A stretch of DNA of 64,000 bases from NCBI GenBank assembly GCA_963700425.1, contig CAVOXO010000001.1, positions 1,364,001 through 1,428,000 on the forward strand. The letters run 5' to 3'. The notes below the pieces were generated by a model. It saw only the letters and a program-made list of their open reading frames with translations, was not told the origin of the DNA and made no database searches. Position 1 is the stretch's first letter. Each line of letters starts with the position of its first letter. This document shows, piece by piece, positions 1 to 9,593 of this stretch. Origin of the DNA: CAVOXO01 sp963700425. GTDB taxonomy: Bacteria; Actinomycetota; Acidimicrobiia; Acidimicrobiales; Microtrichaceae. Both the position numbers and the translations under genes were made by a program.

Positions 1-2
1 GG

Positions 3-2234
3 GGGCTCGACTCCGCGAGTACCGAGGTGTCCCGCATCGAGTTGGCCAGCGTTCGGCTCGACGCATCCCGGTCCCTCTCGGAGGTGCAGTTCGCCCTTCT
101 CGATGGGGGCAGCGCAGGGCGCGCCGCGACCGTGTGGTCCACGGCGCAGCGTGACTTCGTCGATCGTCTCGATCGGATCGCCCGGCGGTCGCCCCAGCTG
201 AATCGCGAGGTCGCGGCGGTACGAGCCGCCGTCGCCCGTTCGTTGTCGGATTCCGCCGCCGGTGAAACGGCGGAGGGCGTCCGATTTGCCGGGAGGTCGG
301 TCGGAGAGGTCATCGCCGCCACCGCCGGCGACGGCGCGCTCGAGGGAACATCGGCCGTGGCCAATGCGATGGCGGTCGACCTCATCGACCTTCAGCGCGC
401 CATGGATGTGGTGGTCGTCGCCAAGGGCCTCGAAGGCGATCTGTCCGTGGTGTTGTCCGCCAGCGGACTGCCCGACAACGAAGCGCTGTTGGTCGGCTCG
501 GCCAACCTGTTGAGAGGAGATCCGGCGGAGTTCGATGCGCTGGGTCGGGTCAGCTCGCTCGGTGTCGAGGACCCGACGGTCGTGTCGGCGATCGGATCGC
601 TCGACGAGAGCGCGGCACTCCAGCTGATCGAGTCGGCGGTCGCGTGGGCCATAGGGGTCGCGGACGGTACGGCCCCGTCGGCACGGGCGCCGTCGAGCTT
701 CGCCGACATCCTCGGATCCGCCGAGACCCTCGCCGAGGGCGAGATGAGCCTCGGCAGCGCGGCCGTGGCCTCGGAGACCGAGCGCGCCACCGAGGCGGTC
801 GATTCGCTCGAGGGTCGCCGCACCGCGTTCGCCCTCGCCGCCGCCGTTCTCGTGGTGGCCTCGATCGCAGCGTGGTACCTGGCGTGGCAGACGGCTCGGG
901 TGAAGGAGGACCAGCTCCGCGAGGCCGCCACCACGGATCCGATGACCGGTATCGGCAATCGCGGGTTCCTCGACGAGGCCAGCGCGCGCCTGCGGGACGA
1001 CGACGGCGATCTGGTCCTGCTCCACATCGACCTGGACCGGTTCAAACCGGTCAACGACACCTACGGCCACGCGGTCGGCGACAGCGTGCTCAAGGCGGCG
1101 AGCGGCCGTCTGCGCACGATCGCAGAATCGTCGGGTGGGATCGTGGCCCGCCTCGGCGGGGACGAATTCGCCATCGCCGTTCCCCCCGCCTCGGGTCCGC
1201 GGATCGATGCTCTCTGCGCCGAGGTCCTCGAGGGTCTGACCGTCTTCGAGATCGAGGGCCTGCAACTCACCGTCGGCGCCAGCATCGGGGTGGCCCGCGG
1301 GGCGACGAGCATCGCGGATCTCCTCCTCAACTCGGACCTCGCGCTGTACCAGGCGAAGCGATCCGGTCGCGGTTCCGCGTCGACCTTCCAGGCCGAGGCC
1401 GCCGAGTTCGTGGGGTTCGTGCGCGAGACCCTGCTCGCGGGGAACGTCCACGCCGCCTACCAGGCCCAGTACTCGCTGCAGAACGGCATGTGCGTCGGAG
1501 TGGAGGTCCTGGCCCGATTGGACGATCCGGTCCGGGGATCGATTCCCGCCCGTGAGTGGCTGGGAGTGGCCGAGTGGCTGGGCGTCACCGCCGAGCTCTT
1601 CGAACACGTCGTCGGCGCGGTGTCCCGTGATCTCGCTTCGGGAATGCGCCCCCAGGGTCGACTCTGGTTCAACGTGAGCCCCAACGACATGCTCCGCAGC
1701 GGTGGGGTCGAGTGGCTTCTCGAGAACCTGAAACGCCTGGGTCTCCCGCCTCGAGAACTCGGTCTCGAGCTCACCGAGACCGAGGCGATCGAGGAGACCA
1801 GCAGGCTCACCGCCATGGTGAGCGACCTGCGCCATGTCGGGTTGGGTGTGGCGCTCGACGGATTCGGAGCGCGCTCGTCCCCGATCGGTCACCTCGTCGA
1901 GATCCCCGTGAGCCGCGTGAAGCTCGACAGCTCACTCATCGCCGGCCTCGGTCCGCATTCGGGTCCCTCCGCGTGGGTCGTCGGTGCCATGGCCAATCTG
2001 GCCAGACGACTCGAGATCGAGCTGGTGGCCGAGGGGGTGTCGTCGGGTGAGCAACTGCGGGCGCTCGCCCAACTGGGGGTCCCCGGGGCGCAGGGGTTCC
2101 TCCTGTGTCTCCCCGGACCGATGAACCGGTCGCCGGGATCGGTCGATCTCGCCATGGCCGCTCAGACCACGCTCCGTTCGCTCGAGGTCGACGACGAGCA
2201 ACCTGCGCCGTTGTCGCGCCAGCTCAGTCGCTGA
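3..2234 (+). CDS. Diguanylate cyclase/phosphodiesterase (GGDEF-EAL) with extracytoplasmic sensor, 5' end outside window
   Basis: The reading frame is open from base 3, so the true start probably lies before the window; the first start codon seen is GTG at 27. Numbered from that GTG, residues 1-265 form an Ala-rich helical region that is probably extracytoplasmic. A transmembrane helix follows at about 266-288, then a GGDEF domain (300-460) with an intact RLGGDEF motif near 375, then an EAL-family domain (475-710). The EAL domain is eroded: the EAL signature reads EVL and the DDFG metal motif reads DGFG. ELTETE, the KLDSS lysine and AEGV remain. I infer c-di-GMP synthesis from the intact GGDEF and doubt phosphodiesterase activity. 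A first membrane helix is expected upstream of base 1. Confidence 0.85.
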   Translation, partial: GLDSASTEVSRIELASVRLDASRSLSEVQFALLDGGSAGRAATVWSTAQRDFVDRLDRIARRSPQLNREVAAVRAAVARSLSDSAAGETAEGVRFAGRSVGEVIAATAGDGALEGTSAVANAMAVDLIDLQRAMDVVVVAKGLEGDLSVVLSASGLPDNEALLVGSANLLRGDPAEFDALGRVSSLGVEDPTVVSAIGSLDESAALQLIESAVAWAIGVADGTAPSARAPSSFADILGSAETLAEGEMSLGSAAVASETERATEAVDSLEGRRTAFALAAAVLVVASIAAWYLAWQTARVKEDQLREAATTDPMTGIGNRGFLDEASARLRDDDGDLVLLHIDLDRFKPVNDTYGHAVGDSVLKAASGRLRTIAESSGGIVARLGGDEFAIAVPPASGPRIDALCAEVLEGLTVFEIEGLQLTVGASIGVARGATSIADLLLNSDLALYQAKRSGRGSASTFQAEAAEFVGFVRETLLAGNVHAAYQAQYSLQNGMCVGVEVLARLDDPVRGSIPAREWLGVAEWLGVTAELFEHVVGAVSRDLASGMRPQGRLWFNVSPNDMLRSGGVEWLLENLKRLGLPPRELGLELTETEAIEETSRLTAMVSDLRHVGLGVALDGFGARSSPIGHLVEIPVSRVKLDSSLIAGLGPHSGPSAWVVGAMANLARRLEIELVAEGVSSGEQLRALAQLGVPGAQGFLLCLPGPMNRSPGSVDLAMAAQTTLRSLEVDDEQPAPLSRQLSR

Positions 2235-2262
2235 CCCGGCGTCCGCTTCCTACACTCACGCG

Positions 2263-2976
2263 GTGTCCGAGTCCTCGTGGGACCCGTTGTGCGACCTGGT
2301 TGTCGGCTGGTTCGGGCGCGTCGGTGGCCGGCGTTGCGTGGCAGTCGCCGGGGGGGTGGCGACCGGCAAGTCCACCTTCGCGGAGCGGCTCGCCCAGAGA
2401 GCACCCGACGACGTCGTGGTCGTGGCAGCAGACGATTTCCTCCTGTCCAACCGGGACCTGGCAGCGAAGCGTCTCTCGGCACGAAAGGGATGGCCCGAGA
2501 CCTACGACCTCGACGGTCTCGCGGGGGCGGTACGAGAACTCGCCGAGGGGAGACCGACGACGATTCCCTCCTATTCGCACCGCGAGTACGACGTCGTCGA
2601 CGGTGGAGAACGGGTGGTCGGACCGGCTCCGCTGGTCGTCGTCGAGGGACTCCACGTGCTCGGAGCGGCGTCATTGGCGACGTCGATCGACCTCGGCGTC
2701 TACCTCGATGCACCCGAACGCGTGGCCCGACAGTGGTACCTCGCCCGTGCCGGCAGTCTGATCGAACAGGCCGAATCCGATCCCGGGTCGTTCTACTCCT
2801 GGGCACTCGGGCTCGACGAGGCGAGTGTGCAGGGGGTCCTCGACACGTTCTGGCGGGAGATCAACCTTGTCGTCCTGCGTGATCACGTGGCACCCACGTC
2901 GGACGCGGCCGATCTGGTGGTCCATCTCGACGAGAGCCGCTCCATGACGGTCGACATCGGTCCGACGATGCGTTGA
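2263..2976 (+). CDS. CoaA-like (type I pantothenate kinase-like) P-loop kinase
   Basis: This P-loop kinase of the PRK/uridine kinase/CoaA superfamily would phosphorylate a small metabolite, most likely pantothenate in CoA synthesis. A Walker A motif GGVATGKST sits near residues 29-37. CoaA-type landmarks follow in order: DDFLLSN, KGWPETYD, YSHREYDVV, VVEGLHVL, and an end region resembling the CoaA segment FWREINL...L..HVAPT. At 237 residues it is shorter than typical CoaA (about 310), so the substrate is not certain. The GTG start at 2263 lies 28 bp after the GGDEF-EAL stop. It converges with the phosphatase gene, whose stop is immediately adjacent. Confidence 0.7.
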   Translation: MSESSWDPLCDLVVGWFGRVGGRRCVAVAGGVATGKSTFAERLAQRAPDDVVVVAADDFLLSNRDLAAKRLSARKGWPETYDLDGLAGAVRELAEGRPTTIPSYSHREYDVVDGGERVVGPAPLVVVEGLHVLGAASLATSIDLGVYLDAPERVARQWYLARAGSLIEQAESDPGSFYSWALGLDEASVQGVLDTFWREINLVVLRDHVAPTSDAADLVVHLDESRSMTVDIGPTMR

Positions 2977-4575
2977 TCAGACGGGCTGTGCCTCGCCGGA
3001 TCCCTTCTCGACGAACCAGACATCGCGTTCGGTGACAGCGCTGTCGGGGTCCCAGACATCGCCCACGTAGGCGAACTCGCAGGTGAACCGGTCGGGGGTG
3101 ACGGTGGCGACCGCATACCCGTGCCCACCGTGGAAGTACCGCTGTTGGGGGTTGACCGCGCCGTAGTCGGTCTCGAACGCCACCGTGGTCACGGACGTGA
3201 CGATGAACTCCGGCGCGACGATCTCACCCGATTCGGACGTCACGTCCAACACGAAGCCCGCGTGCCAGTCCCCGGTCACGATGACGGGGTCGGCGTCGGC
3301 GCTCATCATCGCCTCGATCACCTGTTGGCGGACGGCTGGGTAGCCGTCCCAGGTGTCCAGGGGGTACTCGGGCGACTCCTCGCTGCCGAGGTTGAGCCCG
3401 GCGAACATGAGGGGGTTGGCCAGGATCGACCAGGGGCGGTCGGCGGATTCGAGGCCGCCGATCAGCCACTCCGTCTGATCGGGCCCGAGGTTGGTCCGGC
3501 TCGGATCGTCGCGCTCCGCGCATGCCGGGCCCTGGTCCTGGAGCGGCGAGGACGTCTCGCGGCACGGCGGAGGATCGGCGTGGCCCCGGGTCTCGACCAC
3601 GAAGAGGGTCGCGAGGTCCCCGATGTCGAAGGACCGGTGAAGGGACAGGTCCTCGAAGTCGGCCGGTTCGGGGGTGATCCGTATCGGCATGTGTTCGTAG
3701 AACGCCTGGTGCCCCGCCATCCGCCTGGCCCGCGTCGCGTCGTCGGAGGCCCCCGTCTCGTCGACATCGCCGGCGTAGTTGTTGGACACCTCGTGGTCGT
3801 CCCAGGTGACGATCCACGGGACTGCCGCATGCGCCGCCTTCATCTGGGGATCGAGGCGGGTCTGGGCGTATCGGCTCCTGTACTCGTCGAGCGTGGTGGG
3901 GGTGGCTCCCGCCCAGACGCGTTCGCCGGTTCCGTCGGGTGAGAGGTCTCCGAGTGAGGTCTCGTAGATGTAGTCCCCGAGAAAGACGACCGCACCGAGG
4001 TCAGGCTCCTCGATCGCGCGGGCCCATGCGCCATAGTGCCCCCACTGGTAGTCCTGGCACGTAGCGAAGACGAAGCGGAACCGGTCGGTGGGAGAGTCCG
4101 CCGCCGGAAGCGTCCTCGTTCGTCCGACCTCGCTGGTGCGCGCACCGGTGCGGAATCGGTAGACGTACTCCCGGTCGGGATCGAGGCCGGTGACGTCGAC
4201 GTGAACCGAATGCCCCAGAGTTGCCGGGGCTGTCACGACCTCGCTCGCCACCAGCGTGTCGAACGTGTCGTCGAGGGCGACGTCGAACGCGACCTCCCGG
4301 TCGGTCCCGCCCATTCCTCCGTCGGGAGCGAGTGGGTCCGATGTCAGACGAGTCCACAGGACCACCCGATCGGCCCGGGGGTCTCCCGACGCGACTCCGA
4401 GAGCGAAGACGTCATCGGGCGCGTCCCACGACGGAGCCGCAGCCGCATCGGTGCCGGCGACGTCCGTCGTGCCGTCGCCCGCGGGGTCATCGCCGCTGGT
4501 CGAGTCGTCGGGACTGCAGGCGACCACGGCGACGCTGCCTGCCGCGAGCGACATGATGAAACTGCGTCGATTCAT
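2977..4575 (-). CDS. phoD: PhoD-family alkaline phosphatase, Tat-exported lipoprotein
   Basis: PhoD enzymes are secreted phosphomonoesterases/diesterases that need Ca2+ and Fe3+. The chosen ATG at 4575 has GGAAGG upstream and gives an N-terminus MNRRSF followed by a hydrophobic stretch ending AVVAC. This reads as a twin-arginine signal with a lipobox, so the protein is probably a Tat-exported lipoprotein. PhoD metal-site motifs are visible: FATCQDYQWG with GDYIYE, WDDHEVSNNY, and TGDWHAG. The length of 532 residues is normal. A longer in-frame start at 4641 would bury the signal peptide and is less likely. tatB and tatC are in this window at 29-30 kb. Confidence 0.93.
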   Translation of the reverse strand: MNRRSFIMSLAAGSVAVVACSPDDSTSGDDPAGDGTTDVAGTDAAAAPSWDAPDDVFALGVASGDPRADRVVLWTRLTSDPLAPDGGMGGTDREVAFDVALDDTFDTLVASEVVTAPATLGHSVHVDVTGLDPDREYVYRFRTGARTSEVGRTRTLPAADSPTDRFRFVFATCQDYQWGHYGAWARAIEEPDLGAVVFLGDYIYETSLGDLSPDGTGERVWAGATPTTLDEYRSRYAQTRLDPQMKAAHAAVPWIVTWDDHEVSNNYAGDVDETGASDDATRARRMAGHQAFYEHMPIRITPEPADFEDLSLHRSFDIGDLATLFVVETRGHADPPPCRETSSPLQDQGPACAERDDPSRTNLGPDQTEWLIGGLESADRPWSILANPLMFAGLNLGSEESPEYPLDTWDGYPAVRQQVIEAMMSADADPVIVTGDWHAGFVLDVTSESGEIVAPEFIVTSVTTVAFETDYGAVNPQQRYFHGGHGYAVATVTPDRFTCEFAYVGDVWDPDSAVTERDVWFVEKGSGEAQPV

Positions 4576-4706
4576 GGGTGATCCTTCCGCCGGGACCCCG
4601 GCGGGACCCTGCGCCGACCGCACGGTAGCGGTCCGATCCACCGACGTCGCGGACGCGGGTGCGCTACGTTCGCCGCACGGTCCGTCCGCCGAGGAAAAGG
4701 GGTCAC

Positions 4707-5474
4707 GTGACAGCTCGACGATTCAAGGTGGGTGTCCAGGTTCACCCACAGCACACGACCATCGAGGAGCTCCGACGGTCGTGGGAGAGCGCGGACGGTC
4801 TGGGGGTCGACAGTCTCTGGACATGGGACCACTTCTTCCCGCTCTACGGCGAGGCCGATGGGGCGCATTTCGAGGGCATGTCACTTCTCGCGGCGATGGC
4901 GGTGACCACCTCCGATGCCCAGCTCGGGCTGTTGGTGACCTGCAACGGCTACCGCAATCCCGAACTCCTCGCCGACTCGATCCGCACCATCGACCATCTC
5001 AGCGGCGGTAGGGCCTGTCTGGGGATCGGTTCGGGCTGGTTCGAACGGGACTACACCGAATACGGCTACGAGTTCGGAACCGCACGGGGGCGTCTGGCTG
5101 ATCTGTCCGAGTCCCTGCCCAGGATCGTCGCACGGCTCCGTTCGCTCAACCCGCCCCCTCTGGGAGAGATGCCGATCCTCATCGGCGGCGGGGGCGAGCA
5201 GGTGACGTTGCGCCTGGTTGCCCGCTACGCGGACGTCTGGAACAGCTTCGGGCCGCCCGACATCTGGGCTGCGAAGAACGCGGTTCTCGACGAACGGTGC
5301 GCCGAGGTGGAGCGCGAACCCACCGAGATCGAGCGCAGCGTCTGCATCGGCCCCGACGACATGTCGAGGGTCGAGGAGTTCGTGGATGCGGGGGCGCAGC
5401 ACCTCATCTACATGTGCGGATCGCCCTTCGATTTCGCACCGCTGGAGCAGTTGATCGCACTGGCCGAGTCATGA
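4707..5474 (+). CDS. LLM-class F420-dependent oxidoreductase
   Basis: This luciferase-like TIM-barrel protein of 255 residues belongs to the family that in actinomycetes normally uses coenzyme F420. Family features include an opening beta-strand FKVGVQVHPQ, a WTWDHFFPL segment, LGLLVTCNGYRNP, and GRACLGIGSGWFERDYTEYG, where the GxGxGW stretch is typical of cofactor binding. A GTG start at 4707 is preceded by GAGGAAAAGG; an ATG 16 codons upstream (4659) lacks this. The stop overlaps the sulfatase ATG in an ATGA, so the two are translated together. The substrate is unknown. The window also encodes FbiC, so F420 is available in this cell. Confidence 0.88.
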   Translation: MTARRFKVGVQVHPQHTTIEELRRSWESADGLGVDSLWTWDHFFPLYGEADGAHFEGMSLLAAMAVTTSDAQLGLLVTCNGYRNPELLADSIRTIDHLSGGRACLGIGSGWFERDYTEYGYEFGTARGRLADLSESLPRIVARLRSLNPPPLGEMPILIGGGGEQVTLRLVARYADVWNSFGPPDIWAAKNAVLDERCAEVEREPTEIERSVCIGPDDMSRVEEFVDAGAQHLIYMCGSPFDFAPLEQLIALAES

Positions 5475-7804
5475 CCCGTCCGGCCACGTCGGTGGGCGGC
5501 GGGTCCACCGAGGCGTACTCCGGATTCGAAGGGCAGGTCCACGAGACCTTCGGGGTGTCCGAAGGCTGGTGGCCCCCTCGGTCCCGGCCGCCCCATGGCG
5601 CGCCGAATGTCGTGGTGATCCTCGTCGACGACCTCGGCTATTCCGACCTGGGTTGTTACGGGTCGGAGATCCCCACGCCCAACATCGACGGTCTCGCCGA
5701 ACGCGGTCTCCGCTACACCAACTTCCACACCACACCGATGTGCTCGCCGACGCGAGCTGCGCTCCTGACCGGGGTGAACGCCCACGCAGCCGGCGTCGGG
5801 CACGTCGCCCACTCCGACCCCGGATTCCCCGGCTACGCCATGGAACTCTCGCCGCACACCGCAACCATGGGGGAGATCTTCGGAGATGCGGGGTATTCCA
5901 CGATGATGGTGGGGAAGTGGCACCTCGCAAAGGACTCCGACCTCTCCACGGCCGGTGACCGTCGATCGTGGCCGGTGCAACGAGGCTTCGCGCAGTACTA
6001 CGGCATTCTCGACGGCTTCACGAACTTCCACCACCCCCACCGGCTGGTGTCGGGAAACGAGGCGGTGCACGTCGATGAGTACCCCGAGGGCTACTACTTC
6101 ACCGACGACATCACCGATCGGGCCATCACGATGATCAAGGAGACGAAGGCCTCGAACCCGTCGAAACCCTTCCTCATGTACGTGGCTCACGGCGCCGTAC
6201 ACGCCCCACTCCAGGCCAAGGCGTCCGATATCGAGGCCCATGTCGGACGATATGACGACGGGTGGGATGCTCTGCGGTCCGAACGGTACGCACGACTCGT
6301 CGAGCTGGGCGTGATCGATGCCGGTACCCCCTTGCCACCGCGTAACTCAGAGGAGGGTCACGAGGTCGACGACTGGGACTCCCTCGATTCCCGTCAGCGC
6401 GAGCTGTTCTCCCGCTACATGGCCGTCTACGCGGCCATGGTCGACAACCTCGACCAGAACGTGGGGCGTCTGCTGAGCGCACTGGACGACATGGGGGAGC
6501 TGGACAACACGATCGTCGTGTTCACGTCCGACAACGGGGCCTCGCGTGAGGGCGAGGAGTGGGGCACGTCGTCGTACTTCACCCATCTCGTCGGTACGCC
6601 CAACTGGCAGGACGACCATGATCGGCTCGACCAGATCGGCGGACCGAGGACCATGCCGCACGTCCCGCGGGGGTGGGCGATGGCATCGAACACGCCGTTC
6701 CGGCTCTACAAGATCAACACCCATGCCGGCGGACACCAGGTGCCCTTCATCGTGTCCTGGCCCGCCGGTCTCGGACAGCCGTCGGAGATGCGGCGGCAGT
6801 ACACCTACGTGACCGACGTCCTCCCGACACTCGCCGAGTTGTGCGGGCTGGACATTCCGACCGAACGGAATGGTCGCGCCCTCATCGAGGCCGCCGGCAC
6901 CAGTTTCGTGCCGACGTTGGCCGATGCGGCCGCCCCGTCGCGCCACACCGAGCAGTACTACGAGATGTGGGGACACCGGGGCTACTACCGGGACGGCTGG
7001 GAGGCGGTGACCGTCCACCAGCCCTGGCAGCCCTTCGGACTCCACGAATGGGAGTTGTACAACCTCATCGACGATCCGACCGAGTGTGTCGATCTCGCCG
7101 CGGAGAACCCCGAGAAAGTGGCCGAGCTCGCCGCGGCGTGGGACGACGCAGCGTGGGCGAATCAGGTCTATCCCCTCGAAGACGGAACGATGCTCAAACA
7201 CATCGTCCGCCCGCCCGAGGTCGCCGACCTCGACGCGCCGGTCACCATCACCATGGGAACCCCGACCCTCGAGCGGTGGCGCTCACAGCGGCTCATCTGG
7301 GTCCGGTCGTTCACCGCGACCGTGTCGCTCGACCACCGGGTGAGTGACCGCGGCATGCTCCTGGCGCACGGCGATCAGGGAGGCGGGTACGCCCTCTATG
7401 TCGGCGACGACGGTCATCTGGTCTTCGTCCACAACGACGGTCACAGAATCCGCAGACTCGATGGTGGGCTGCTTCGCGACGGTGTCTCGTCGGTGTCGCT
7501 GACCGCCGAGGCGGGAGGCGGGAACGTCTGGACCGTCACCCTCGCGGTCGACGGCGTCGAGGTGTGCGGCGGCGACGGATTCGACGTGTTCCTGTCGATG
7601 GCGCCGTTCGAGGGCATCGACGTGGGTATCGATCGGCGATCGCCGGTCGACTGGGACGTCTTCGAGCGGCACGGATCGTTTCCGTACTCCGGAACGATCC
7701 ACTCGGTTCACTACGAACCGGGCGATCACGCTCCCGACGCACCGATTCGTATGGTCGACACGTTGAGGGAGCTCTCGGCCACGTTCTCGCGACGCTTCGA
7801 CTAG
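5471..7804 (+). CDS. Type I arylsulfatase with C-terminal extension
   Basis: Hydrolyses sulfate esters. The protein has 777 residues and starts at the ATG inside the ATGA overlap with the F420-type oxidoreductase. The catalytic signature CSPTR begins at Cys91; the cysteine must be converted to formylglycine by a maturase, which is not in this window. Metal ligands are visible in VDDLGYSD and in TSDNGAS. The hydrolase covers about residues 45-600. The last 180 residues look like an added beta-rich, lectin-like module. No signal peptide is visible, so it may be cytoplasmic, unlike many secreted sulfatases. Coupling to the oxidoreductase suggests that both act on one sulfated substrate. Confidence 0.93.
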   Translation: MTRPATSVGGGSTEAYSGFEGQVHETFGVSEGWWPPRSRPPHGAPNVVVILVDDLGYSDLGCYGSEIPTPNIDGLAERGLRYTNFHTTPMCSPTRAALLTGVNAHAAGVGHVAHSDPGFPGYAMELSPHTATMGEIFGDAGYSTMMVGKWHLAKDSDLSTAGDRRSWPVQRGFAQYYGILDGFTNFHHPHRLVSGNEAVHVDEYPEGYYFTDDITDRAITMIKETKASNPSKPFLMYVAHGAVHAPLQAKASDIEAHVGRYDDGWDALRSERYARLVELGVIDAGTPLPPRNSEEGHEVDDWDSLDSRQRELFSRYMAVYAAMVDNLDQNVGRLLSALDDMGELDNTIVVFTSDNGASREGEEWGTSSYFTHLVGTPNWQDDHDRLDQIGGPRTMPHVPRGWAMASNTPFRLYKINTHAGGHQVPFIVSWPAGLGQPSEMRRQYTYVTDVLPTLAELCGLDIPTERNGRALIEAAGTSFVPTLADAAAPSRHTEQYYEMWGHRGYYRDGWEAVTVHQPWQPFGLHEWELYNLIDDPTECVDLAAENPEKVAELAAAWDDAAWANQVYPLEDGTMLKHIVRPPEVADLDAPVTITMGTPTLERWRSQRLIWVRSFTATVSLDHRVSDRGMLLAHGDQGGGYALYVGDDGHLVFVHNDGHRIRRLDGGLLRDGVSSVSLTAEAGGGNVWTVTLAVDGVEVCGGDGFDVFLSMAPFEGIDVGIDRRSPVDWDVFERHGSFPYSGTIHSVHYEPGDHAPDAPIRMVDTLRELSATFSRRFD

Positions 7805-7828
7805 GGCCCCGGCGAGAGGTCGGTGGGG

Positions 7829-7859
7829 TCAGGGCCGGCACGGCCCGGCGGTGCCCTGA
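7829..7859. terminator. Inverted repeat after the sulfatase gene
   Basis: Arms TCAGGGC and GCCCTGA (7 bp, perfect) enclose a GC-rich 17-nt loop. The hairpin lies between the sulfatase stop and the antiporter start, with no T-tract, as is common for GC-rich actinomycete terminators. The role is inferred. Confidence 0.4.
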
Positions 7860-7932
7860 TGGCCCTGCCCGAGCAGGAATCGGGTGGAAGCGGTCATGTC
7901 GGTATCGCGCCGGTGTGTGACACGATGGCGCG

Positions 7933-9207
7933 ATGGTCGAGCTGATGCTGCTGGCGCTGGCGCTCGTCGCCTACGCCGTGGTGTCGAGTCGATTGGCCAT
8001 GTCGCCGATCACCGCCCCGATGGTGTTCTGCGGCGTGGGGTTGATCGTGGGGACGGCTGGACTCGGCTGGTTCGACCTGGCCATCGAGAGCGAAGCGGTC
8101 AGCGTCCTGGTGGAAGGAACGTTGGTGCTCGTCCTGTTCACCGACGCCGCTCGCATCGACCTGTCCGAACTCCGTCGGGAAGCGGCCGTTCCGACGCGAC
8201 TGCTGGGCATCGGTCTGCCGTTGTCCCTGTTGTTCGGCACGGTCGCCGCTGTCGTGGTGTTCCCCAGCCTGAGCCTGGTCGACGCCGCCCTGCTCTCGGC
8301 CGTCCTCGCACCCACCGATGCGGCCCTCGGTCAGGCCGTCGTGAGCGACCGGCGTCTTCCCGTCCGCATCCGCCAGGCTCTGAACGTCGAGAGTGGCCTC
8401 AACGACGGCATCGTGGTTCCGGTCGTCACCGTGTTGCTCGTGTTCGCCGAAGCGGAACAGGACAACGGTGGCGTCTGGGACGTGGCCCATCTGATCTTCC
8501 GACAGATCGGCGGAGGACTGGCGGTCGGGCTGCTGGCCGGGGGAGCGGGTGGCCTGGTACTGAGGCGCAGCGTGGAGGCGAATCGCGTCGAGGGGGTCTA
8601 CCGGCAGCTCGGCACGATCGCGCTGGCGGTGGCGGCGTTCGCCGGCGCCGAACTCATCGAAGGGAACGGCTTCATCGCGGCGTTCACGGCGGGGTTGGCC
8701 TTCGGCAAGGTGGCCCGAGAGCAGTGTGCCTACCTCCACGACTTCACCGAGGACGAGGGCGAACTCCTGAGCGTCGTGACCTTCACGGTGTTCGGCGCCG
8801 TTCTGGTCGGTCCGCTCATCGACCGGCTCACGTGGCAGATCGCCCTCTATGTCGTGTTGAGCCTGGCGGTGGTTCGGGTGGCGGCGGTGGTGATCGCGAT
8901 GTCGGGCTCCCACACACTGTTCGAGACCCGGCTCTTCATCGGCTGGTTCGGCCCTCGCGGCCTGGCATCGATTCTCTTCGGACTGATCGTCCTCGAGGAT
9001 CTGGCGTCGCCGGCCGCGTCGGACATCTTCGCGGTGGCCATGTGGACGATCCTCGTCAGCATCTTCGCCCATGGCGCGTCGGCCAGCCCGTGGGCCGGTC
9101 GTCTGTCAGCGCGGATCGCGGCCTCGAACCGGCCGATGGTCGAGACACGGCCCACCCCCGAGATACCCACGCGCCGCAAGATCCACCAGTCGATGACTCA
9201 GCACTGA
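7933..9207 (+). CDS. CPA1-family Na+/H+ (cation:proton) antiporter
   Basis: Inner-membrane secondary transporter of 424 residues with about 12 hydrophobic segments, consistent with the NhaP/NhaK branch of CPA1. The ion-binding region is recognisable: APTDAALGQAV followed by NVESGLNDGIVVPVV, which carries the ND pair typical of CPA1. Near the C-terminus the segment GWFGPRGLASILFGL also fits the family. The last 40 residues are hydrophilic and probably cytoplasmic. The likely role is pH and salt homeostasis; ion preference cannot be read from the sequence. It stands alone, after an inverted repeat and convergent with thioredoxin. Confidence 0.92.
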   Translation: MVELMLLALALVAYAVVSSRLAMSPITAPMVFCGVGLIVGTAGLGWFDLAIESEAVSVLVEGTLVLVLFTDAARIDLSELRREAAVPTRLLGIGLPLSLLFGTVAAVVVFPSLSLVDAALLSAVLAPTDAALGQAVVSDRRLPVRIRQALNVESGLNDGIVVPVVTVLLVFAEAEQDNGGVWDVAHLIFRQIGGGLAVGLLAGGAGGLVLRRSVEANRVEGVYRQLGTIALAVAAFAGAELIEGNGFIAAFTAGLAFGKVAREQCAYLHDFTEDEGELLSVVTFTVFGAVLVGPLIDRLTWQIALYVVLSLAVVRVAAVVIAMSGSHTLFETRLFIGWFGPRGLASILFGLIVLEDLASPAASDIFAVAMWTILVSIFAHGASASPWAGRLSARIAASNRPMVETRPTPEIPTRRKIHQSMTQH

Positions 9208-9227
9208 GAGGGGACCGGCCGGAGCAC

Positions 9228-9593
9228 TCAGTTCGCGGAGGTCTGGGCGACCTGACGCCGGACGTCATCCATGTCGAGTGCCTTCACCGCGTCGATCAAC
9301 TGATCGAGTGATGCCGCGGGGAGCGCTCCAGGTTGACTGAAGACGAGAATCCCGTCGCGAAAAGCCATGAGGGTCGGAATGGACATGATCTGGAGCGACC
9401 CCGCCAGCGCCTGCTCGGCTTCGGTGTCGATCTTCGCGAAGGTCATCTCCGGGTTGGCCTCGGACGCCGCTTCGAACACGGGCCCGAACATGCGGCACGG
9501 TCCGCACCACTCGGCCCAGAAGTCGACGAGGACGATTCCGTCTCCCGAGATGGTCTCCTCGAAGGTGTCGGCGGTCAGATTGACGGTACTCAT
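9228..9593 (-). CDS. trxA: Thioredoxin
   Basis: Cytoplasmic disulfide reductase of 121 residues. The active site WCGPC has its cysteines at 30 and 33, and the cis-proline is in SIPT. The fold order VDFWAEWCGPC, KIDTEAE, SIPTLMAFRDG is standard. The ATG at 9593 is preceded by an excellent Shine-Dalgarno (AGGAGG, about 6 nt away), which rules out the longer open frame extending to 10022. The tail after residue 105 is slightly longer than in E. coli thioredoxin. No reductase gene is beside it; the mycothione reductase at 14.4 kb serves the separate mycothiol system. Confidence 0.95.
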   Translation of the reverse strand: MSTVNLTADTFEETISGDGIVLVDFWAEWCGPCRMFGPVFEAASEANPEMTFAKIDTEAEQALAGSLQIMSIPTLMAFRDGILVFSQPGALPAASLDQLIDAVKALDMDDVRRQVAQTSAN

